A DNA stretch of 13,383 nucleotides from CAXXOK01 sp963675925 (GTDB lineage: Bacteria; Bacillota; Clostridia; Christensenellales; Aristaeellaceae), in the NCBI GenBank assembly GCA_963675925.2, contig CAXXIB010000005.1, positions 1 to 13,383 of the forward strand. Reading direction: 5' to 3'. The notes beneath the pieces were generated by a model that was not told the origin of the DNA, did no database searches, and worked only from the letters and a program-made list of their open reading frames with translations. Position 1 is the first letter of the stretch. The number at the start of each line of letters is the position of its first letter. Below, in pieces: positions 6,057-12,737 of the stretch. The translations under genes were made by a program, and so were the position numbers.

Positions 6057-8395
6057 TCTATGTGCAAAACGGTGAATTTCAGCTCAGCACCAAAACCACC
6101 AGCTACTGGTTCCATGTGACGCAGTACAAGCATCTGGAGCATGTGTACTACGGCAGCCGTCTGCCCGACAACCAGACGATTGACCCGCTATTGGTCAAGC
6201 GGATTATGCCCATGGGCGGTACGGTGGCCTACACCGAGGACGACAGCAGCTATTGCCTGGATTCGCTCTGCCTGGAGTGGTCGGGAATCGGCAAGGGCGA
6301 TTACCGCGATACACCGGCTGAGATCAAAATGCCGGACGAAAGCTTTACCGCCGATTTCCGGTACCAGAGCCATACCGTGCAGGACGGCTGCGTGCCGATG
6401 AAAACGCTCCCCACCGCCGAGGGTGATGATGCACAGACCCTGATCGTTACCATGCTGGATGAGAGCAATCATGTGTATCTGGATCTGTACTACACCGTGT
6501 TTTACGAAACGGATGTCATCGCCCGCCGCGCGGTACTGCGCAACGAAAACAAGCAAGCGCTGACCATCCGCCGCATGATGAGCCTGATGCTGGATATGCC
6601 AAACAATAACTTTCATATGGTGACTTTTGATGGCAACTGGATATCTGAGGGCCGCAAGCACACGCGCCCCGTCACCTTCGGGCTGACGGTGAATTCCTCC
6701 ACCACCGGGGATAGTTCCAACCGGCACAACCCCGGTTTCCTGCTGGCCTCGGCCGATGCGCGGGAGAATGTGGGCGAGGTGTACGGCTTTAACATACTCT
6801 ATTCCGGTAACCACTACGGCGCGGCGGAGCTGAGCACGAATGAGTTGGTACGCGTCAATTTGGGCATCAATCCACACTGCTTTGAGTGGAAACTGCAAAA
6901 AGGGGAGCGGTTTGAAACCCCGGAAGCGGTGATGAGCTATGCCGGAGACGGGTTTAACGGCCTGTCGCAGCGCTTTCACAGCTTTGTCAACAAGCATATC
7001 GTGCGCGGAGACTGGAAGGGCAAGGAGCGTCCCGTGCTGGTCAACAGCTGGGAATCCTTTTACTTTGGCTTCAACCGGAAAAAGCTTTTGGGGCTGGCCC
7101 GGTCTGCCAAGCGACTGGGCGCGGAGCTGTTTGTGCTGGACGACGGCTGGTTTGGCAGCCGGGATGATGATACAAGCAGCCTTGGTGACTATACCGTCAA
7201 CGAAAAGAAGCTACCCAGAGGACTTTTGGATTTGGCAAACGGCATCCACAAAACCGGACTGAAGTTTGGCTTGTGGTTTGAGCCGGAAATGGTCAATCCC
7301 GACAGCGACTTGTACCGTGCACATCCCGAATACGCGGTGCAGGTAAAGGCCAAAACACCGGCGCTAGGGCGCCATCAGATGGTACTGGATCTGTGCAATC
7401 CTGCTGTGCGTGATTATATTGTGCAAAACGTGTCCCAAGTGCTGGACACCTGCAAGGTTGATTATGTGAAGTGGGATTACAACCGCCACATGACCGACTG
7501 CTATTCGCCCTGCGTCAGAGATCAGGGGGAGTTTTACCACCGGTATATGATGGGGTTGTACGATGTACTGACGCGCATATTTCGTCCGCGCCCGCATATT
7601 TTGCTGGAAAGCTGCTCCTCCGGCGGCAACCGCTTTGATTTGGGCATGCTCTGCTTTTCGCCGCAGATTTGGACATCCGACGATACCGATCCGGTGGAAC
7701 GCTTGCGCATTCAGGGCGGGCTGACAAACCTGTATCCGCCGTCGTGTATGGGCGCGCATGTGGCGGCAGTGCCTAGCCACCAAACCGTGCGCGAAACGCC
7801 GCTTTCCACGCGATTTAACGTGGCGGCGTTTGGCTGTCTTGGGTATGAAATGGATGTCAGAACACTATCGCTTGCCGAGCGCAGGGAGGTGAAGCGCCAG
7901 ATTGCCTTTTACAAGCAGCACCGCAAGGTATTGCAGTTTGGCACGTTTTTCCGCGGGGATGCCGACAGGGACAACCAAATCACCTGGCACTGCGTCAACG
8001 AGCAGCAAACCGGCGGCGTGGCAGGGTTTTTCCAAACACAGTTCGATCCCGCCGCGCGCTTTGACCGCCTGAAAATCGGCGGTTTGCTGCCCCGGAAGCG
8101 TTATCGCGTGCAAACCGTTCCGCAGCGGTTTTTTATCAAGCGGTTCGGGAGTTTGGTGTCGCATGCGTTGCCGGTACACCTGAAGGCGGACGGCTTTCTG
8201 TTTTCCAAACTCAATCGTTTCTATGCACTACAGAGCAATGTGGAGACCTACACAGCGGCCGGGCAGCTGCTGGCACAGGGCATTCAGCTCAACAACCAGT
8301 TTATCGGAACGGGGTACCATCCCAAATTACGCCTGCTGCTGGACTATGGGTCCAACCTGTATACCGTGCAGGCTGAACAGGAGGCAAGTGCATGA
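6053..8395 (+). CDS. GH36 alpha-galactosidase, cytoplasmic
   Basis: Retaining alpha-galactosidase of family 36, 780 residues, a little longer than the roughly 730 residues usual for bacterial enzymes such as Geobacillus AgaA. The N-terminal beta-sandwich occupies about 1-320. The catalytic barrel starts near RPVLVNSWES (327-336) and carries FVLDDGWFGSRDDDTSSLGD (360-379). The nucleophile is D475 in VKWDYNRH (472-479), the galactose-site segment is CSSGGNRFD (521-529), and the probable acid/base is D543 in WTSDDTD (540-546). A C-terminal beta-domain follows. There is no signal peptide, so it should act on imported melibiose, raffinose-family sugars or other alpha-galactosides. GAAGGAG lies 8 bases before the ATG, and both ends overlap neighbouring genes by ATGA, implying translational coupling. 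Family assignment is secure; whether it prefers 1,6 or other linkages is not visible. Confidence 0.95.
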   Translation: MIYVQNGEFQLSTKTTSYWFHVTQYKHLEHVYYGSRLPDNQTIDPLLVKRIMPMGGTVAYTEDDSSYCLDSLCLEWSGIGKGDYRDTPAEIKMPDESFTADFRYQSHTVQDGCVPMKTLPTAEGDDAQTLIVTMLDESNHVYLDLYYTVFYETDVIARRAVLRNENKQALTIRRMMSLMLDMPNNNFHMVTFDGNWISEGRKHTRPVTFGLTVNSSTTGDSSNRHNPGFLLASADARENVGEVYGFNILYSGNHYGAAELSTNELVRVNLGINPHCFEWKLQKGERFETPEAVMSYAGDGFNGLSQRFHSFVNKHIVRGDWKGKERPVLVNSWESFYFGFNRKKLLGLARSAKRLGAELFVLDDGWFGSRDDDTSSLGDYTVNEKKLPRGLLDLANGIHKTGLKFGLWFEPEMVNPDSDLYRAHPEYAVQVKAKTPALGRHQMVLDLCNPAVRDYIVQNVSQVLDTCKVDYVKWDYNRHMTDCYSPCVRDQGEFYHRYMMGLYDVLTRIFRPRPHILLESCSSGGNRFDLGMLCFSPQIWTSDDTDPVERLRIQGGLTNLYPPSCMGAHVAAVPSHQTVRETPLSTRFNVAAFGCLGYEMDVRTLSLAERREVKRQIAFYKQHRKVLQFGTFFRGDADRDNQITWHCVNEQQTGGVAGFFQTQFDPAARFDRLKIGGLLPRKRYRVQTVPQRFFIKRFGSLVSHALPVHLKADGFLFSKLNRFYALQSNVETYTAAGQLLAQGIQLNNQFIGTGYHPKLRLLLDYGSNLYTVQAEQEASA

Positions 8396-9771
8396 CAAAT
8401 AAAGCAAGCAGGAGAAACAGTGTCTTTTTCGGGCTGGGGACCATCGGGCGGGATATGTTCTACACTATGGTCAGTCTATTTGTCCTGTTCTACATTACCG
8501 ATGTGCGCGGCGTAAGCGACGCGACCCTGGTGGTGATTACGGTGTTGTTGTTCGTGCTGCGTACGTTTGACGCATTTAACGATCCCATCATGGGGCTGGT
8601 TGTGGACAATACCAAGTCCCGCTATGGTAAGTTCAAACCGTGGATCCTGATCGGTGCGCTGATCGGCGGCGTCAGCATGGTGCTGATGTTTACCGATCTG
8701 AACCTATCGGGCACGATGTATATTATCATGTTCGGGCTGTTTTATGTGGTATGGGATGTGTTCTACGGCCTGAATGATATTGCCTACTGGTCGATGATGC
8801 CATCGCTGACGACCGACCAGAGACAGCGAGAGTCCATCGGCTCGTTTGCACGCATTTGCGCCAATATCGGCATGTTTGCGGTGGTGGTCGGCATCGTCCC
8901 GCTGACCAACGCCCTGTCCGATGCGGTAGGCAGCCCCAAAGCAGGCTGGCTGACGTTTGCGATCATCATCGCAGTTGTGATGATCGGGTTTCAGCTGTTT
9001 ACACTGCTTGGGGTCAGGGAACGTAAGGGCTACTTCCGCGAAGAGGAAAAAACCTCCCTGCGGGATATGCTGCGCGTGCTGGTCAAGAACGATCAGCTGA
9101 TGTGGGTGGCGGTATCGATGTCGCTGTTCATGATTGGCTACACCACCACAACCTCGTTTGGTGTGTATTTCTTCAAGTATGCGTTTGGCAATGAGGACAT
9201 GTACGCCATATTTGCACTGGTGCTGGGCGTATCGCAAATCACAGCGCTGGCTGTGTTTACCAAGGTTCGTTCACGGTTTTCACGCCGCAAGCTCTACACC
9301 GGGGCAACCATGCTGGTTGTTGCGGGCTATATACTGTTCTTTGCTGCCCCCATGAACATGGTGTGGCTTGGCGTAGCAGGCATTTTAATCTTTGTGGGAC
9401 AAGCGTTTATTCAAATGCTGATGCTGATGTTTTTGACCGATACCATTGAGTACGGCCAGTGGAAACTGGGCAAACGAAACGAAAGCATCACGTTTTCCGT
9501 GCAGCCGTTCATCAATAAAATTGGCGGCGCAATCGCCAACGGGGTCGTGGGGCTTACGTTGATTCTCTCGGGCATCAACAAAGCGCAAACGGCGGCAGAG
9601 GTGAGCGCGGATGGTATTTTGCTGATGAAAGTTTCCATGCTGGTGCTGCCGCTGACGGTGATTTTACTGGGGTATATCGTGTATATGAAGAAATTCAAAA
9701 TCGACGAGGAAGTCCATGTGAAAATTCTGCAAATGCTGCGTGCCCGCGGTGATATCGAAAACGATCTGTAA
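8392..9771 (+). CDS. GPH-family (MelB-like) sugar:cation symporter
   Basis: Twelve-helix glycoside-pentoside-hexuronide symporter in the major facilitator superfamily, 459 residues, a normal length. The N-terminal signature RTFDAFNDPIMGLVVDNTKS (57-76) is followed by RYGKFKPW. D60 and D64 match the cation-binding aspartates D55 and D59 of E. coli MelB. NDIAYWSMMP (128-137) matches the third acidic site, D124. No EIIA-like C-terminal domain is attached, unlike LacS. As the only transporter in the operon it presumably imports the oligosaccharides cleaved by the three hydrolases, with H+ or Na+. AGGAGG lies 7 bases upstream and the start overlaps the GH36 stop as ATGA. The substrate is inferred from the neighbours, most likely an alpha-galactoside. 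Confidence 0.93.
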   Translation: MTNKASRRNSVFFGLGTIGRDMFYTMVSLFVLFYITDVRGVSDATLVVITVLLFVLRTFDAFNDPIMGLVVDNTKSRYGKFKPWILIGALIGGVSMVLMFTDLNLSGTMYIIMFGLFYVVWDVFYGLNDIAYWSMMPSLTTDQRQRESIGSFARICANIGMFAVVVGIVPLTNALSDAVGSPKAGWLTFAIIIAVVMIGFQLFTLLGVRERKGYFREEEKTSLRDMLRVLVKNDQLMWVAVSMSLFMIGYTTTTSFGVYFFKYAFGNEDMYAIFALVLGVSQITALAVFTKVRSRFSRRKLYTGATMLVVAGYILFFAAPMNMVWLGVAGILIFVGQAFIQMLMLMFLTDTIEYGQWKLGKRNESITFSVQPFINKIGGAIANGVVGLTLILSGINKAQTAAEVSADGILLMKVSMLVLPLTVILLGYIVYMKKFKIDEEVHVKILQMLRARGDIENDL

Positions 9772-9797
9772 GCGCGCATCGGGTTGCGCTGACATAA

Positions 9798-9834
9798 AAA
9801 CAAAACAGCCGCGCTTTGCGCGGCTGTTTTGTTT
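9798..9834. terminator. Bidirectional terminator between the sugar operon and serS
   Basis: A 17-bp perfect stem with the arms at 9798-9814 and 9818-9834 and a TTT loop. The core is CAGCCGCGC / GCGCGGCTG, flanked by A-rich and T-rich arms that provide a U-tract in either direction. It lies 26 bp past the symporter stop and 12 bp past the serS stop on the other strand, so it serves two convergent transcripts. Confidence 0.95.
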
Positions 9835-9846
9835 GTATAGCAGGGG

Positions 9847-11133
9847 TTACCATTTGGGCTTGATAACCGTATTTCCGCCCATATAGGGTTGTAGGGCTTT
9901 GGGAATGGAAACGCTGAAGTCCTCGTTGAGGTTGTTTTCCAAAAACGCAATCAGCATGCGCGGTGGCGCTGCTACAGTGTTGTTCAGGGTGTGAGCCAGC
10001 GTGTTGCCGCCTTCTCCTCTGATGCGGATTTTCAGCCTGCGTGCCTGCGCATCGCCAAGGTTTGAGCACGAACCGACTTCGAAGTACTTTTGCAGACGCG
10101 GCGACCATGCTTCCACGTCCAGCGACTTTACCTTCAAGTCCGCCAAATCGCCCGAGCAGCACTCCAGCGTCCGCACGGGGATATCCAGCGTCTGGAAGAA
10201 CGCGATGGTATTCTGCCAGAGCTTTTCAAACCACGCCTGGCTGTCTTCCGGTTTGCAGACCACGATCATTTCCTGTTTTTCAAATTGGTGAATGCGGTAT
10301 ACGCCGCGCTCCTCAATGCCGTGGGCCCCCTTCTCCTTGCGGAAACAAGGCGAGTACGAGGTCATGGCGTAGGGGAGCTCGTCTTCCTTCAAAATCTGAT
10401 CGGTGAACTTGCCGATCATGGAATGCTCCGAGGTGCCAATCAGGTACAGGTCTTCATCTTCAATTTTGTACATCATGGCATTGAGCTCGGCAAAGCTCAT
10501 CACGCCGTCCACCACAGAAGAACGAATCATATACGGCGGGATGCAATAGGTGAAGCCTTTGTCGATCATGAAATCGCGCGCGTAGGACAGCACCGCCGAG
10601 TGCAAACGTGCAATATCGCCCATCAGGTAGTAAAAGCCGTTACCCGCTACGCGGCGTGCCGCATCCAGATCCAGACCCTGAAAACGCTCCATCAGCTCGG
10701 TATGGTAGGGGATATCAAACGCAGCGGGCTTGGCCTCGCCAAACACTTCGCGCTCTACGTTTTCGCTGTCATCCTTGCCGATGGGCACATCGTCTGCCAT
10801 CATCTGTGGCAGAACGAGCATAATTTTGTTTAGCTTTTCCTCGGCTTCTGTCAGCTGCTGTTCCTGGGCTGCCAGCTGCGCGGCCTGGTCGGTTACCTGC
10901 TGCTTCACGGCCTCGGCATCGGCCAGCTTCTTTTGCGCCATCAGCTGCCCGATCTGCTTGGACAGCTTATTGCGGTTAGCCCGCAGATCGCTGCTGCTGT
11001 TTTTCAAGCGGCGGACATCTTCATCCAGTGCGATGGCTTCATCCACCATCGGCAGTTTATGGTCCTGAAATTTCTTTCGAATGTTTTCCTTTACGGCCTC
11101 AGGGTTTTCGCGTACGAAACGGATATCAAGCAT
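9847..11133 (-). CDS. serS: Serine--tRNA ligase (divergent subtype)
   Basis: Class II aminoacyl-tRNA synthetase that charges tRNA-Ser, 428 residues, normal bacterial length. The N-terminal part (about 1-110) contains the long helical arm (about 36-105, rich in K, Q, A and E) that grips the tRNA-Ser variable arm. Catalytic motifs are present but altered from the usual bacterial form. TSEHS (234-238) stands in place of TAE. Motif 2 is FRKEKGAHGIEERG with YRIHQFEK (264-286). Motif 3 is NNTVAAPPRMLIAFLEN (384-400) in place of NGSGLAVGR. The ATG at 11131-11133 is preceded by an AAAGGCGG ribosome site; an in-frame upstream start at 11175 would lie in the T-box terminator region. Expression is controlled by the T-box leader. 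It is probably the working SerRS of the cell, but a second copy elsewhere cannot be excluded. Confidence 0.93.
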   Translation of the reverse strand: MLDIRFVRENPEAVKENIRKKFQDHKLPMVDEAIALDEDVRRLKNSSSDLRANRNKLSKQIGQLMAQKKLADAEAVKQQVTDQAAQLAAQEQQLTEAEEKLNKIMLVLPQMMADDVPIGKDDSENVEREVFGEAKPAAFDIPYHTELMERFQGLDLDAARRVAGNGFYYLMGDIARLHSAVLSYARDFMIDKGFTYCIPPYMIRSSVVDGVMSFAELNAMMYKIEDEDLYLIGTSEHSMIGKFTDQILKEDELPYAMTSYSPCFRKEKGAHGIEERGVYRIHQFEKQEMIVVCKPEDSQAWFEKLWQNTIAFFQTLDIPVRTLECCSGDLADLKVKSLDVEAWSPRLQKYFEVGSCSNLGDAQARRLKIRIRGEGGNTLAHTLNNTVAAPPRMLIAFLENNLNEDFSVSIPKALQPYMGGNTVIKPKW

Positions 11134-11164
11134 AGGGGTACCGCCTTTCCAGTTCAATGCATAG

Positions 11165-11406
11165 GGTAAAAGCAAACGTCCCCGCCGACAGCTTACGCTG
11201 CCAACAGGGACGGAGTACGTTCAATCTCCGCGGTGCCACCCGGCTTAAACACAGTTGTGTTTCTCTTGCGTACGCTATATCGGGCGTGCCCGGCCGGCTC
11301 GTCGCCTGCTTGCTCCTGCGGTGGAAATACTGGTTTCGTTTACGGGCTTTCAGCCAAGGCCCGCTCTCTGCCAAAACGAATCCCCAATGGTTTCCGCGAT
11401 CATAGC
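11165..11406 (-). promoter_or_regulatory. T-box riboswitch leader of serS (tRNA-Ser sensing)
   Basis: The minus strand carries a full T-box leader. In order there are AGAGAG with a short stem I (GCGGGC / GCCCGT around GGCTGAAA), then CCAGTA and a probable UCC serine specifier at 11323-11325. A stem III hairpin AAACAC-AACT-GTGTTT follows, then the T-box element GGGTGGCACCGCGG (11228-11241). The N of UGGN is C, which pairs with a G73 discriminator, the base of bacterial tRNA-Ser. CGGAG and CTCCG form the antiterminator side helix. Uncharged tRNA-Ser should prevent termination and raise serS expression. Confidence 0.92.
11168..11212 (-). terminator. Regulated terminator of the serS T-box
   Basis: Sixteen-bp stem with outer arms CGTCCC (11207-11212) and GGGACG (11177-11182), an inner helix with several G-T wobbles and a GTAA loop, followed by TTTGCTTTT. 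Its 5' CCC can instead pair with the GGG of the T-box element, giving the mutually exclusive antiterminator. Confidence 0.88.
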
Positions 11407-11412
11407 ACTATC

Positions 11413-11441
11413 AGTATACCCAACACAGGCAATGTTGGCAA
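11413..11441 (-). promoter_or_regulatory. Sigma-A promoter of serS
   Basis: On the minus strand TTGCCA (11436-11441) and TATACT (11413-11418) are 5/6 matches to the -35 and -10 boxes, separated by exactly 17 bp. Transcription would begin near 11406, at the 5' end of the T-box leader. The -35 box begins only one base after the stop codon of the upstream serine hydrolase gene. Confidence 0.8.
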
Positions 11442-11442
11442 G

Positions 11443-12606
11443 TTAAATGTTTGCGTACACAGCATTGCGGATTCTGCGAATTACTGCGTTGGTGCCCGCA
11501 CCGGCAATTTGCTGCATAACAACAAGAATGGATTTTGTTTCCGGGCTGACGCTCATATACGTGCCCGTCCAGCCGTCCCAGCCGAACTCTCCCTTAGCGC
11601 CCAGTGAGAACGACTGCCCCGGTGACAGCAAAACGCGCATCAGGCCGCCATAGCCGCAGCCAAGCACCGAATCCCATACCAGGTAGCTTTGCTGCTGGGG
11701 GGTCAGGTGATTTTCGGATAGCCACGAAACGGAAGCACTAGATAAAATCCGCTCCTTTTTCAGCTTGCCGCCACCAAGCAGCATCCGCCCGAAATGCATA
11801 ACATCGTCGATGGTGGAGTAGATGCCTGCGCCACCTTCCAAAACGCTTGGCAGGGAGAATACGCCATGCAGGGACTCGGATTCAGGATGGGTTTTCAGCC
11901 CCGTTTCCGTGCGTTCGTACACAGTCACCAGGCGGTCGCGTTTTTCGGCCGGTACAAAGAAGTCGGTATCGGTCATATGCAGAGGCTCAAACAGAACGTC
12001 TGTCATGTATTCGTTAATCGGTTTGCCGGATACCACCTCGATCACCGCGCCCAACACATCCGCCGAGGTACCGTATTTCCAGGCTTCGCCCGGCTGGTGC
12101 GCCAGCGGGCTTTGCCCGATGCGGTTGGCTGCGGCGATGGTAGAAAGGGGGCTTTGATCCATCATTTCCTGTTTCAGCTGTCCGTACAGCGCGGACATAG
12201 CCCGCTCAGCAGGTTCATCTTCGCCGGGGTAGGGCAGACCGGAGGTCATCGTGAACAGATCACGTACCTGTACCGAGCGCTTTACGGGCTCGGTTTCGGT
12301 ATCGCTCAGGGCAACGCGCTGGTCTTTGAAGCCCTCCAGAAAATCCGACACGGGGGCGAGTAAGTCCAGCTGGCCGCGCTCGATCAGCGTCATCGCGGTG
12401 ACGGCTGTCATGGGCTTGGACAGTGAATACAGGCGGTAGATGGAGTCGCGCGCAACCGGTTTCTGCTGCTGAATGTCGGCAAGGCCGTGCAGTTTAAACA
12501 GCGCTTCTTCATCGCCATGCCAAAGCATGACAGACGCACATGCGTTTTCGCCCTTGGCGGTGGCATCTTCCAGGATTCGTTCTATATCCCGTTTTAATTG
12601 TTTCAT
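11443..12606 (-). CDS. Cytoplasmic serine hydrolase of the beta-lactamase/EstB-like family
   Basis: Protein of 387 residues of the beta-lactamase class C/penicillin-binding fold family. The catalytic SxxK is S61-L-S-K64 in YRLYSLSKPMTAV. The second motif is Y178-G-T in WKYGTSADVLG, giving a Tyr as general base but Thr where AmpC and PBPs have Asn. The third motif region is EFGWDGWTGTYMSVSPE (340-356), a W-x-G form seen in EstB-like esterases rather than KTG. No signal peptide is seen, so it should act in the cytoplasm; an esterase or peptidase-like role is more likely than antibiotic resistance. The ATG at 12604-12606 has AAAGGAG about 10 bases upstream. An in-frame TTG further upstream lies in the -35 box and is not used. 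It has its own promoter and no visible terminator before the serS promoter. The substrate is unknown. Confidence 0.88.
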   Translation of the reverse strand: MKQLKRDIERILEDATAKGENACASVMLWHGDEEALFKLHGLADIQQQKPVARDSIYRLYSLSKPMTAVTAMTLIERGQLDLLAPVSDFLEGFKDQRVALSDTETEPVKRSVQVRDLFTMTSGLPYPGEDEPAERAMSALYGQLKQEMMDQSPLSTIAAANRIGQSPLAHQPGEAWKYGTSADVLGAVIEVVSGKPINEYMTDVLFEPLHMTDTDFFVPAEKRDRLVTVYERTETGLKTHPESESLHGVFSLPSVLEGGAGIYSTIDDVMHFGRMLLGGGKLKKERILSSASVSWLSENHLTPQQQSYLVWDSVLGCGYGGLMRVLLSPGQSFSLGAKGEFGWDGWTGTYMSVSPETKSILVVMQQIAGAGTNAVIRRIRNAVYANI

Positions 12607-12637
12607 CGTATATTCGCTCCTTTGGAACTTTGTTTGA

Positions 12638-12666
12638 AGCATATCACCATAGGATTTTCCTGTCAA
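12638..12666 (-). promoter_or_regulatory. Sigma-A promoter of the serine hydrolase gene
   Basis: On the minus strand a perfect TTGACA (12661-12666) and TATGCT (12638-12643) are separated by 17 bp. The start codon follows some 31 bases after the -10 box, leaving a short leader with an AAAGGAG ribosome site. Confidence 0.8.
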
Positions 12667-12727
12667 TCCATTCAGAGTAGGCAGGGTTTATTCATTTGAA
12701 AATAGAATATTAACTGGATAGCCATGC

Positions 12728-12733
12728 AGGAGG
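12728..12733 (+). promoter_or_regulatory. Ribosome binding site of the SWIM/SNF2 gene
   Basis: A perfect AGGAGG four bases before the ATG at 12738 fixes the start. The spacing is shorter than usual. No confident rightward promoter was found in the 12607-12737 intergenic stretch. Confidence 0.7.
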
Positions 12734-12737
12734 TTCT

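Noticed and set aside
10090..10833. Long open frames antisense to serS, and similar ones opposite the GH1, GH13, GH36 and hydrolase genes
   Set aside because: They are antisense to well-supported conserved genes, lack ribosome sites and family resemblance, and are expected in GC-rich coding sequence.
11134..11175. Upstream start for serS
   Set aside because: It lies at the base of the T-box terminator, and SerRS proteins begin at the MLDIRFVREN equivalent.
11324..11326. TTC (Phe) as T-box specifier
   Set aside because: The overlapping TCC followed by A fits the serS gene, and the UGGC element fits the tRNA-Ser discriminator G rather than the A of tRNA-Phe.
12607..12666. Upstream TTG start for the serine hydrolase
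   Set aside because: The codon is part of the perfect -35 box TTGACA, upstream of the transcription start.
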